From contig CAITMU010000152.1 in the NCBI GenBank assembly GCA_903893565.1, positions 1 to 35,497 on the forward strand: 35,497 bases of DNA, written 5' to 3'. The position numbers and the translations under genes were made by a program. The stretch comes from an uncultured beta proteobacterium (GTDB lineage Bacteria; Pseudomonadota; Gammaproteobacteria; Burkholderiales; SG8-41). Below, piece by piece: positions 7,841 to 15,655 of the stretch (positions within the stretch are counted from its first letter, which is position 1; the number at the start of each line of letters is the position of its first letter). The notes under the pieces are model-generated. The model was not told where the DNA came from and did no database searches. It was given only the letters and a program-made list of their open reading frames with translations.

Positions 7841-7874
7841 GTTTTAACTCCATTTAGTTTAAAGGACATACCCC

Positions 7875-8210
7875 ATGATCGATAAAGCACATATGGCCAA
7901 TATTCAATCCATGCTGGATCAAATTCGTCAGTATGAGGTTAAAGCCAAGGGCATTAGTGAACCGAGTGGAAGTGAACCCAGCGTTCAAAAAACCGGGTTT
8001 TCCGACTTATTGAAGGGCGCTTTTCAATCCGTCAATACCCTCCAACAAGAGGAACAGTCGATGACCGATGACTATCAAATGGGCAGAGATGTGTCTTTAA
8101 CGGATACGGTCATGGCTGTACAAAAGTCGTCCATTGCGTTTGAAGCCACACTGCAAATTCGTAACAAAGTTATCAAGGCGTATGACGAAATTAAGAATAT
8201 GCCTATTTAG
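7875..8210 (+). CDS. fliE: Flagellar hook-basal body protein FliE
   Basis: A 111-residue protein matching FliE, the junction protein between the MS ring and the proximal rod, exported by the flagellar type III system. The C-terminal half carries the family pattern: FSDLLKGAFQSVN, then a D-x-S-L-x-D-T-V-M-A-V-Q-K-S stretch and FEATLQIRNKVIKAYDEI. Length is normal (about 100-110). AAAGGA (7861-7866) lies 8 bp before the ATG. It starts 34 bp after the activator gene and 51 bp before fliF, so it is probably the first structural gene of a fliEF... transcript. Confidence 0.93.
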   Translation: MIDKAHMANIQSMLDQIRQYEVKAKGISEPSGSEPSVQKTGFSDLLKGAFQSVNTLQQEEQSMTDDYQMGRDVSLTDTVMAVQKSSIAFEATLQIRNKVIKAYDEIKNMPI

Positions 8211-8261
8211 CCTCATGGCGTATTAAAGCATCAATATTTGTATTTATAAGGTGAATGAATC

Positions 8262-10178
8262 ATGGCTGAAGCACTTCAAAGTAATGCGTTAGGGGTTCCT
8301 CTGCAAATGCAAATGCAACCGGCAGCGCAAACGGCGTTGGCAACGGTTCCTGGCATGCCGGTCACGGCTAACGCGGGATTGCCCACCACGAATGTATCGA
8401 CCGGGGGCCCAATGGCTAACGTGTCTATTATGAGCGGCGTGCAGGATGCGTTAAGGCAGCCCAGTGTGCGAAAGCTAATGCCCGCAATTATTGTATTTTT
8501 TACTTTACTGATTTTCGGAGCGGTTTATGCTTGGATGCAGGAAAGTCCTTATCGACCCATATTCCCTGGTATGGCGGAGGCCGATCAGCAAGCGGCAATG
8601 GAATTACTTAAAAATGCGAACTTTAAGCCTGAGCTAAATAGCACCACTGGTCAATTAATGGTGCCAGCCGGTAAATTTCATGCGGCACGTATTTTTATGG
8701 CCTCTCAAGGCCTACCCAAGGCTGCGTCCAATGGCGTGTTGGATACATTGAAAGATCAGTCTAATATGACGACCAGTCAGTTTATGGAGCAAGCGCGTTA
8801 TTCTGCGGCTATTGAACAGGAATTATCCAAAAGTATCGCCCAAATCGGTTCGATTGAAAGTGCCCGTGTGCACATCGCCCAAACCAGACAAAGTGCTTTT
8901 ATCCGTGACCGCTCGCCGGTTAAGGCCTCTGTGGTCGTTGTGCCATTTGGAGGGCGTATGGTTTCGGCCAATCAAGTGCAAGCGATCGTGCATTTAGTGG
9001 CATCCAGTGTTCCTTATTTAAATACCAATGATGTATCGGTTGTGGATAATTCGGGCAATTTACTCACCCACAGCGGCACTGATGAGGCCTCGGGATTAAA
9101 TGCCAAAGAGTTAGAGCAAAAGCAGCGTATGGAGGAGACTTATCGTAATCGTATTGTCCAGCTATTAGAGCCAGTCGTGGGAGCGGGCAACGTACGCTCA
9201 CAAGTGTCTTTGGATATGAATTTTACCCAAACGGAGGAAACCTCAGAAGATTATGACGCCAACAATAAGGGAGCTAAGACGCGTTCCGAGGTGGTCTCAG
9301 AAGAGCGGGCTCCTAAAACGGAGGCCTCAGGTATACCGGGAGCTTTGTCTAATTCGGCTCCTTCTGCCTCACAAGCCACACCCGATACGAATAAACCTGC
9401 GGAGGATAAAGCGAGTGCGCAAAGTAATGCTCTTTCAACCAAAGCGACTCGTAATTTTGAATTAGATAAGACCATACGTCATGTTAAGGGACCGACGGCG
9501 AGTGTTGAGCGTGTATCGGTTGCGGTGGTGATTAAGGATCGTGTGGCCAGTGGTGCCGCATCGGCCGATGGTGCTCCCAAGGATGGCGCAGCGGTGGGCG
9601 GATACACCAAGGAGGAGCTCGAGCGGTTTCAGGGCTTGGTCAAAAGCGCGGTGGGTTTTAACGCGGAGCACAATGATGTGGTGACGTTGATACCGGCGAA
9701 ATTCGAATTGCCCCCACCAGAGAGTTCGAACATCCCTTGGTATGAAAATGAGATGATCATGAATGGCGGGAAGGTGAGCTTGGCCGCTATTGTTTTGGTG
9801 GTGATATTGTTGACAGTGGTGCGTCCAATGATGGCTGCTTATGGTCCTGCCCCAGTGGTAGCGGCTGCAACGCCCGGCACTTTGGCTGAAGGTGGTTTGC
9901 TGGCGGCTGGATTAGTGGGCGGTGCAGGCGCAGAAGGGCTGGGTGGGGCCGAGGGCGCTACAGGACTGGCCATGGCTGAGGGAGAGTCGTTAGATGAATT
10001 TAAAGAGCGCTTGAAGAAAGAATCAACGGCTAAAAAATCCTCGATTTCGGCTGATATGCTCGACACCGCGAATACCTACGACGATAAAGTGGCACTGGTG
10101 CGTATGTTGGTGCGAGAAGATTCTGGTCGGGTCGCCAATGTGTTGAAAAACATGATTAAGCGGGATTTGGCGGGTTAA
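8262..10178 (+). CDS. fliF: Flagellar MS-ring protein FliF
   Basis: A 638-residue FliF, longer than the usual 550-570. It builds the MS ring in the inner membrane, the base for the rod and the FliG rotor ring. A non-conserved N-terminal 70 residues precede transmembrane segment 1 (about 73-92). The periplasmic ring-building domain (about 95-300, with YRPIFPGM and the EQELSKSIAQIGSIESARVHIA stretch in two parts) follows, then a low-complexity Ser/Ala/Pro-rich loop (about 360-395). Transmembrane segment 2 is near 502-525. The cytoplasmic tail contains a Gly/Ala-rich insert (about 540-575) and then the FliG-binding end (DKVALVRMLVREDSGRVANV region). The Shine-Dalgarno is AAGGTGA. A hairpin 8 bp after the stop separates it from fliG. 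Confidence 0.95.
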   Translation: MAEALQSNALGVPLQMQMQPAAQTALATVPGMPVTANAGLPTTNVSTGGPMANVSIMSGVQDALRQPSVRKLMPAIIVFFTLLIFGAVYAWMQESPYRPIFPGMAEADQQAAMELLKNANFKPELNSTTGQLMVPAGKFHAARIFMASQGLPKAASNGVLDTLKDQSNMTTSQFMEQARYSAAIEQELSKSIAQIGSIESARVHIAQTRQSAFIRDRSPVKASVVVVPFGGRMVSANQVQAIVHLVASSVPYLNTNDVSVVDNSGNLLTHSGTDEASGLNAKELEQKQRMEETYRNRIVQLLEPVVGAGNVRSQVSLDMNFTQTEETSEDYDANNKGAKTRSEVVSEERAPKTEASGIPGALSNSAPSASQATPDTNKPAEDKASAQSNALSTKATRNFELDKTIRHVKGPTASVERVSVAVVIKDRVASGAASADGAPKDGAAVGGYTKEELERFQGLVKSAVGFNAEHNDVVTLIPAKFELPPPESSNIPWYENEMIMNGGKVSLAAIVLVVILLTVVRPMMAAYGPAPVVAAATPGTLAEGGLLAAGLVGGAGAEGLGGAEGATGLAMAEGESLDEFKERLKKESTAKKSSISADMLDTANTYDDKVALVRMLVREDSGRVANVLKNMIKRDLAG

Positions 10179-10185
10179 AAGGTGA

Positions 10186-10221
10186 GCTTCCCTGATAAAG
10201 ACATACATCCTTCAGGGAAGC
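10186..10221 (+). terminator. Hairpin between fliF and fliG, possible attenuator
   Basis: A perfect 10-bp stem GCTTCCCTGA / TCAGGGAAGC (10186-10195 with 10212-10221) with a 16-nt loop starts 8 bp after the fliF stop. There is no real T run after it, so it may act as a weak terminator or as a 3'-end RNA stabiliser that sets the fliEF to fliG ratio. Confidence 0.45.
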
Positions 10222-10280
10222 ACTCTTAAAAAATGATTAAAAAAGACGATTGCAAAGTAATCTAGCTGTATAACCAATCA

Positions 10281-10308
10281 TTGACAATAATAAATATTAT
10301 TATAGATA
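10281..10308 (+). promoter_or_regulatory. Possible sigma-70-like promoter before fliG (weak)
   Basis: TTGACA at 10281-10286 is followed after 16 bp by TAGATA (10303-10308), in a very AT-rich stretch about 100 bp before fliG. The -35 is perfect but the -10 is poor. The 228-bp gap between fliF and fliG is unusual inside a flagellar operon, which favours an internal promoter here. Confidence 0.3.
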
Positions 10309-10406
10309 TCCTTTAGAATGACTGAAACAGTGTGTAAAGATTTAATGCAATGCGCGGCTCAGTTAGGGTCAACTTCGCTTTAATGTGAAAAACGGTAGAA
10401 ACGATT

Positions 10407-11468
10407 ATGGCAGAAAAAAATATGGCGCAAGTTCAAGATGCCCCTCTCATGACTGAGGCCTTGCGTACAGAGTTGGAACAGTTGACGAATATCCAGCGTG
10501 CTGCGGTGTTGATGCTATTGTTAGGGGAGCAGGAGGCAGCCAATATCATTCAGTACCTAGATCCGAAAGAGGTTCAGCCCCTAGGGGCCGCCATGGTGTC
10601 TGTGGCGGATATCTCGCAAGAGGCGATTAATACCGTGTTGGACGAATTTTTAGGGACCATTAAAAACCAGACGTATCTGGGTCTAGGCGTGCATGACTAT
10701 GTGGAGACGGTATTAAAGCGGGCCTTGGGCGATGATAAAGCGGCCTCTGTGTTAGGGCGCATCATGCCAGGGTCTTCAAGTAAGGGACTGGAGATCTTGC
10801 GTTGGATGGATTCAAGAGCCATTTCCGACATGATTCGTAGCGAACACCCACAGGTCATTTCGATTATTTTATCGGTGCTCGAAGCCGATGTGGCTGCGGA
10901 AGTCTTAAATTACTTACCTGCCGAGCAACGCCCAGAGGTGGTTCAGCGCATAGCGACCTTGGATGCGGTCACTCCAGCGGCTATGCTGGAATTGGAAGCG
11001 GTCATGAAAAAACAGTTCTCCTCCAGTTCCTCGAGCGCATCTTCGACTTTAGGTGGCGTGAAGGTGGCTGCAAAAATACTGAATTTCACCAAGACGACAC
11101 CACTGGCCGGGATCATCAGTTCGGTCACTAAAATGGATCTGGATCTGGCGCAAAAAATACAAGATAACATGTTCGTATTCGATAACTTGTCTGGTTGTGA
11201 TAACCGGAGTATCCAGGTGATCATGCGTGCTGTGGAGCCCGATTTATTGATGGTAGGATTAAAAGGGGCAGATGAGGCGGTGCGCTCCAAATTCTTTGAC
11301 AATATGTCGACTCGGGCTCGCTCCATGTTTATTGATGACATGGAGGCCAAGGGCCCGATGCGTTTATCGGATGTGCAGGAAGCGCAAAAACAGATCGTGC
11401 GTATTGCCCGTAAACTCGCTGATACCGGTGAAATTATGTTAGCCGGCGGTGGAGATGATTTTGTTTAA
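10407..11468 (+). CDS. fliG: Flagellar motor switch protein FliG
   Basis: A 353-residue FliG, the rotor protein that binds FliF and takes torque from the MotA stator. The N-terminal domain begins after a 20-residue extension (LTNIQRAAVLMLLLGE). The middle domain has the EHPQ motif at 146-149 (RSEHPQVISIILS). A Ser-rich linker (205-213) follows, where other FliG proteins have a short loop. The C-terminal torque-generating domain has the DLAQKIQDNMFVFDNL region and the charged helix with VRSKFFDNMSTRARSMFIDDME. Length is slightly above the usual 330-340. The start ATG 10407 has a poor ribosome site and ATG 10422 is an alternative. The gene overlaps fliH by 14 bp. Confidence 0.95.
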   Translation: MAEKNMAQVQDAPLMTEALRTELEQLTNIQRAAVLMLLLGEQEAANIIQYLDPKEVQPLGAAMVSVADISQEAINTVLDEFLGTIKNQTYLGLGVHDYVETVLKRALGDDKAASVLGRIMPGSSSKGLEILRWMDSRAISDMIRSEHPQVISIILSVLEADVAAEVLNYLPAEQRPEVVQRIATLDAVTPAAMLELEAVMKKQFSSSSSSASSTLGGVKVAAKILNFTKTTPLAGIISSVTKMDLDLAQKIQDNMFVFDNLSGCDNRSIQVIMRAVEPDLLMVGLKGADEAVRSKFFDNMSTRARSMFIDDMEAKGPMRLSDVQEAQKQIVRIARKLADTGEIMLAGGGDDFV

Positions 11469-12711
11469 TGCAGCTGAGTCTTCCAATATGAGCTCTGAGT
11501 CCAATCCAGCCCCCGTGTTTTCAATTTGGCAGCAAGATGCTGGGCGAACGCACGCTTCCGGTGCTGGTAACTTTAAGCCCCTTTGGGATGAGGAAGTGTT
11601 AACCGGCTCAAGCTTTGCTGCGGTGGATTACAGTCAGAACCGTTTGTTGGTGCCGGAGGCATTGGTAGTCAATCCTCGGCAAGCTGAGCCCTCAGGGCAG
11701 AGTTTGCCCGGCGCCTCTGCAGTCGATACATTGAGCGTTATCCCCGAGGCGATAGCGACGGGGACAGCGAGTGCGGGTTTACAGGCAGAGGCGCACTTCA
11801 GTGGCTCGAGCGACGCTTCTCAGCCGGGTTTGGATCACGTGATATCGGCGCATACGCCTGCCTCAGGATCATTTAAAACCGAAGCCGAGTGGAACCTCGA
11901 ATTACAAGCGCAATATGAAAAAGGCCTTAAAGCCGGGCAAGATCAAGCCCAACTGGCATTCTTGCAAGGTGAAGCGCTTGAAAGAAAAAAACTCAACGAT
12001 TTGATTGCTCAGATGAGGGTAGAAATGACCCAGTCGGCGAGTTTTTTTTCTGGATTTGAACGATTGAGCTTGCACCTTGCTAAACAATTGGTGCGCGGAG
12101 AGTTAACCCTATCCATTGATGCGATCAGACGACTACTGAAGGGGTGCTTGGCCGATGTGGATCAGAAAGCGATTGCTGTTGTCCATTTATCTCCGGACGA
12201 TGTGCAGCTATTCCGAGATCAACGGGTGGCCTTGCCCACAGGGATGATATTGGAGGCGGATTCTCTCTTATTAAGGGGTAGTGTCAGAGTGAGTTTGTCG
12301 GATGGGGCGGTGGAAGATTTAATCGAACACCGTTTAGATGCGCTCGCCAATACGGTGCTGGGACTGGATGCGAAGACGGCCGGATTGCTGCGTTCTACTA
12401 ATGAGGATGATCAAAGGGGTGAGCCAGAGTCTATGGCTGAGGTCGATTCGATGTCCGCGCATGCCATGATTCCCGTTCCCGCGTGGGCACCCCAATCAGA
12501 GCCCCCATTGGATCAAGAGTCTACCCATGATGTAACCCATAGGGACGCTGAATCACGACCCAACGAACAAGAAGCGCAGCCCTACGATACGTTCGAGACC
12601 GCTGAGGGTCGTTTTACTCCGGTTGATGATGAACTGAAGATGAGACTACCTACCAACGAACAAGCCGCATATACCCCTCCCTCCCAAGAGCTTGAAGGGG
12701 AGTGGCGTTAG
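11455..12711 (+). CDS. fliH: Flagellar export apparatus regulator FliH (extended)
   Basis: FliH binds the export ATPase FliI and links it to the C-ring. The conserved core is about residues 145-295: a coiled region with YEKGLKAGQDQAQ (the G-x3-G type pattern) and LHLAKQLVRGELTL, then LSPDDVQLFRD. About 145 unconserved N-terminal residues and a 120-residue acidic C-terminal tail make the protein 418 residues long against a usual 220-260. ATG 11455 was preferred because GGCGG/GGTGGAG sits just upstream and the gene then overlaps the fliG stop by 14 bp; GTG 11449 and ATG 11488 are alternatives. Function is assigned on core similarity and on its place between fliG and fliI. Confidence 0.85.
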   Translation: MILFNAAESSNMSSESNPAPVFSIWQQDAGRTHASGAGNFKPLWDEEVLTGSSFAAVDYSQNRLLVPEALVVNPRQAEPSGQSLPGASAVDTLSVIPEAIATGTASAGLQAEAHFSGSSDASQPGLDHVISAHTPASGSFKTEAEWNLELQAQYEKGLKAGQDQAQLAFLQGEALERKKLNDLIAQMRVEMTQSASFFSGFERLSLHLAKQLVRGELTLSIDAIRRLLKGCLADVDQKAIAVVHLSPDDVQLFRDQRVALPTGMILEADSLLLRGSVRVSLSDGAVEDLIEHRLDALANTVLGLDAKTAGLLRSTNEDDQRGEPESMAEVDSMSAHAMIPVPAWAPQSEPPLDQESTHDVTHRDAESRPNEQEAQPYDTFETAEGRFTPVDDELKMRLPTNEQAAYTPPSQELEGEWR

Positions 12712-12712
12712 T

Positions 12713-14035
12713 ATGGAAAACGAACGCGAATTGGAACTGGAGCGCTTGATACGGCGTGCGCGTGTTGAGGCTCCGGTTCGAAGTGGTCGCGTGCACAGAA
12801 TGGTGGGTTTGACCTTGGAGGCCAAAGGCATTCAGGCCCCGTTGGGAGCGCATTGTGTGGTGGAGGCAGCACAAAACATCCGGGTGGAAGCAGAGGTGGT
12901 TGGGTTTAACGATCAGACGACATTTTTAATGCCTTTTACTCTTGCTACCGGCATTGGGCCGGGGGCGGTTGTGCGGGTGATTAGCTTAGCGCCTAAGGCG
13001 CGGTTGGGTGATGCGCTGCTGGGTCGTGTGATTGATGCGCGTGGCGTGCCTTTGGATGGTAGGCCCATGCCTGATTGTGATGACGAGTTAAATCTCGCAG
13101 GCTTGGAGTTAAATCCTCTCGAGCGGGGACCGATTGATCAAATTTTAGATGTCGGAGTTAAATCCATTAATGCAGGGCTCACTATGGGGCGCGGCCAGCG
13201 CATGGGCTTGATTGCGGGTTCAGGCGTAGGTAAAAGCGTTTTACTGGGTATGTTGACCCGCTACACCAAAGTCGATTGCGTAGTCATTGGTTTGATTGGT
13301 GAGCGCGGTCGTGAGGTCAATGAATTTATCAAAGAGTCGCTGGGTGTTGAAGGCTTGGCCCGTTCGGTAGTGATTGCAGCACCCGCTAATGTGCCGCCGG
13401 TTTTGCGATTGCGTGCTGCACAATTGTCGCATTTAATCGCAGAGTATTTTAGGGATAAGGGCAAAAGTGTTTTATTGATTATCGATAGCTTGACCCGGGT
13501 GGCGCATGCGCAGCGTGAAATTGGTCTTGCGGTGGGAGAGCCTCCGACCTCCAAGGGCTATCCTCCCTCGGTATTTGCGTTGCTTCCCAATTTAATTGAG
13601 CGTGCCGGAGTGGGGCGCCTAGGCCACGGAGCGGTGACCGCGATTTATACCGTGCTGATGGAAAATGATGACGCTTCGGATCCTGTGGTGGATATAGCGC
13701 GTGCCTCGTTGGATGGTCAAGTGATGCTCTCGCGAGCCTTGGCCGATGCGGCTCATTATCCGGCGATCGATTTAAATGGTTCGATCTCGCGGGTGATGCA
13801 GGCTTTGTTGACCCCAGAAAGACTGCGCCTTGCGAACCGATTAAGACGGATGTGGAGTGTGTTTGAACAAAATCGGGATTTGATACAAGCGGGTGCCTAT
13901 CAAGTGGGTTCGAATCCAGAGTTAGATGAGGCGATAAAAATGCGCACACCCATTGAGCAATTTTTACGCCAAGACATGCACACCGCCGTCAGCTACGAGC
14001 AGTGTGTCACTGAATTGATGAGTATCGTTCAATGA
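12713..14035 (+). CDS. fliI: Flagellum-specific ATPase FliI
   Basis: A 440-residue ATPase of the type III export apparatus, related to the F1 beta subunit. It unfolds export substrates and releases their chaperones at the cytoplasmic membrane. Walker A is GSGVGKS (169-175). The catalytic segment GLIGERGREVNEF and Walker B LLIIDSLTR follow, and the PTSKGYPPSVFALLP stretch is typical of FliI. Length is normal. ATG 12713 begins one base after the fliH TAG stop, and AAGGGGAG in the end of fliH serves as its ribosome site, so the in-frame TTG at 12692 was rejected. The fliH-fliI-fliJ order is the standard one. Confidence 0.97.
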   Translation: MENERELELERLIRRARVEAPVRSGRVHRMVGLTLEAKGIQAPLGAHCVVEAAQNIRVEAEVVGFNDQTTFLMPFTLATGIGPGAVVRVISLAPKARLGDALLGRVIDARGVPLDGRPMPDCDDELNLAGLELNPLERGPIDQILDVGVKSINAGLTMGRGQRMGLIAGSGVGKSVLLGMLTRYTKVDCVVIGLIGERGREVNEFIKESLGVEGLARSVVIAAPANVPPVLRLRAAQLSHLIAEYFRDKGKSVLLIIDSLTRVAHAQREIGLAVGEPPTSKGYPPSVFALLPNLIERAGVGRLGHGAVTAIYTVLMENDDASDPVVDIARASLDGQVMLSRALADAAHYPAIDLNGSISRVMQALLTPERLRLANRLRRMWSVFEQNRDLIQAGAYQVGSNPELDEAIKMRTPIEQFLRQDMHTAVSYEQCVTELMSIVQ

Positions 14036-14117
14036 CGCCCAGACAAAAAATCGCACAAAGTGCACTGATGCTTCAGTGTGCCCCAGCCCAGCTCCATCTG
14101 GCAAAGGAGCGTTTGAA

Positions 14118-14558
14118 GTGAATAAACAGCAGACCTGGAACCTATTGGCTAAAGTCGCTCAATCGAAGAGTGCAGAGGCTCAGACGCAACTGGTCAAAGC
14201 CCGACAAAATCTGGAAGAAGTCGCTAAATCAGAAAAAAGACTGCAGGATCTTTACGCGGATTACAGTGCGCGTCTACAACCAGGCGGACCTTCGTGCACG
14301 ATGGCGGAGGCTAAAAATTTGCGCGGGTTTATTGAGCATATTGAAACCTTACACCAATCTTTAATCCGTAACCGAATTATTGCAGAAAGAGCCGTGCAAG
14401 GTGCTACGCGTGTGTTTACCCTTTGTGAAACGCATCGGGCACGGATGGAGGGATTGGCGGAGCGTGCGCTGCGCCAAGAGCAAAAACTCTTGCAGGCCAA
14501 GGAGAATAAGCAAATGGACGCTTTAGGTATCAGCCAATATATTGCGGCTCGAGGTTAG
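14118..14558 (+). CDS. fliJ: Flagellar export chaperone FliJ
   Basis: A 146-residue protein, the usual FliJ length. It is almost entirely charged heptad-like helix (KVAQSKSAEAQTQLV onward), as expected for the coiled-coil stalk that FliJ inserts into the FliI hexamer. GTG 14118 was chosen because AAGGAG (14104-14109) lies 8 bp upstream; an in-frame GTG at 14076 would add 14 unconserved, Pro-rich residues. Sequence conservation of FliJ is low, so the call rests on length, coiled-coil character and the position right after fliI. It is the last recognisable flagellar structural gene in this cluster; fliK, fliL, fliM and fliN do not follow. Confidence 0.88.
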   Translation: MNKQQTWNLLAKVAQSKSAEAQTQLVKARQNLEEVAKSEKRLQDLYADYSARLQPGGPSCTMAEAKNLRGFIEHIETLHQSLIRNRIIAERAVQGATRVFTLCETHRARMEGLAERALRQEQKLLQAKENKQMDALGISQYIAARG

Positions 14559-14654
14559 AGGGATCAAAAGAAAAAAATAAGGTAATGATGAACGCGTCAA
14601 AGGTTGATTTTTTCTATGGGCTCCTAAGAAGAAGATTAATTAAGGAAAAGAACG

Positions 14655-15263
14655 ATGAATGAAACGAATCATAAAGTGGGGTTAAAAATCGGTCAGCTAA
14701 TGCTGCTGCTTTTTTCGGTGGGTTCGATGGCAATCAATGCCGCGGACTTATCTAAGGCTGCCCGTGATAAAGCGCTTCTGGAGGAAAGTTCAGCCGGTGC
14801 GACTAAGAAAATGACGGTCGACTGCATACCGGGTAAATTTCGAGCTTTAAGTCTTCTCACCCATGATCCAGCGCTGCGTAAGCAGCGTGCCTTGACATGG
14901 CTACAAACCAACGGCATGGCCTGCGATGCCGAAAAGCTCATCACGATCATTAATAGCCGTAGGGTTTGGCTCGGTGCGGCCGATGATGCCGCAGTGGAAG
15001 AAGCCATCGAAGTCTTGCTAGAAACGAAGGGGATTATGGTGGCTAAGGTGCTGATGCCGAATAATTCCAATACTCCCTCAACTGCTTCTTCGGCCCCCGC
15101 CGCAACGACTTCCTCTGCGGCGACGGCTACCCCCGCTGCAACGGCCACCCCTGGTGCAACGACGGCAGCCGCCACTGCTGCTGCCACTGCTGCTGCTACG
15201 GCTGCCGCTGCGGCCTTGGCAGCCAAAGATGAACCGCCCCCCCCACCGCCTCCGGGTAAATAA
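14655..15263 (+). CDS. Exported protein with Ala/Thr/Pro-rich tail, unknown function
   Basis: A 202-residue protein that I do not recognise. Residues about 10-29 are a signal peptide (KIGQLMLLLFSVGSMAINAA, likely cleaved after NAA). A folded-looking part (30-138) contains two cysteines (Cys57 in VDCIPG and Cys95 in MACD), which could form a periplasmic disulphide. The remaining 65 residues are low-complexity Ala/Thr/Ser/Pro with a polyproline end (PPPPPPPGK). AAGGAAAAG sits just before the ATG. It follows fliJ by 96 bp with no obvious terminator, so it may be cotranscribed with the flagellar genes, but the content gives no link to the flagellum. A periplasm-spanning or cell-wall-associated role is only a guess from the Pro/Ala-rich tail. 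Confidence 0.8.
   Translation: MNETNHKVGLKIGQLMLLLFSVGSMAINAADLSKAARDKALLEESSAGATKKMTVDCIPGKFRALSLLTHDPALRKQRALTWLQTNGMACDAEKLITIINSRRVWLGAADDAAVEEAIEVLLETKGIMVAKVLMPNNSNTPSTASSAPAATTSSAATATPAATATPGATTAAATAAATAAATAAAAALAAKDEPPPPPPPGK
15166..15244 (+). repeat. Ala-codon microsatellite and C8 tract
   Basis: Imperfect GCT/GCC/ACT triplet repeats encode the Ala/Thr tail of the preceding gene and end in a run of eight C (15237-15244) within the Pro codons. Slippage in triplets would change tail length; slippage in the C run would alter only the last few residues. Confidence 0.6.
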
Positions 15264-15655
15264 GATGGAGCGCAAGAGGTGTTGACGTGGGCTCGTTAAG
15301 GTTTTGAAGTAGTTTTAAAGCACGGGAGGTAAAAAAAGTTTCTACCGTGTAGGGTTTCAGCTAGAATAACAGCGAAACTGGGAATTCACTTTTGAATTCA
15401 GTGACTTCAGTGCCACTCGCTATTTTTTTGCAGGACGTATGCCCATCTTTTCTTGATCTTTTTTTGGAGTAAAGAGGGGAACGAAAAGACTGGATTAAAA
15501 GGGCAAAATGGATTTTGGAATGCCCCCTTAAGCCTTAAGACCTCGGGCAGGCCCTTTAAAAAAACGGTAATCAGGGGCATGTCAATTGTTGGGGCGGTCG
15601 TGATAGGAGTCGGTCGGGAGTGCTGGTTTTTTAAACTTTTTAATTTCTTCAGATT
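15264..15655 (+). other. 392-bp non-coding gap with one small inverted repeat
   Basis: I see no convincing gene, terminator or sigma-54 site here. The only clear structure is an inverted repeat GAATTCA-cttt-TGAATTC (15382-15399), extended by ACT/AGT after a 2-nt bulge (15377-15402). It could be an operator for the following regulator gene. A 68-codon open frame (15453-15659) overlaps the next start and looks like chance. Confidence 0.5.

Noticed and set aside
13907..13917. GGTTCGAATCC, resembling a tRNA T-loop
   Set aside because: It lies in the conserved coding part of fliI and no acceptor, D or anticodon arms surround it.
14693..15226. 177-codon antisense frame rich in Ala/Val
   Set aside because: It mirrors the GCN codon repeats of the real plus-strand gene with signal peptide and ribosome site.
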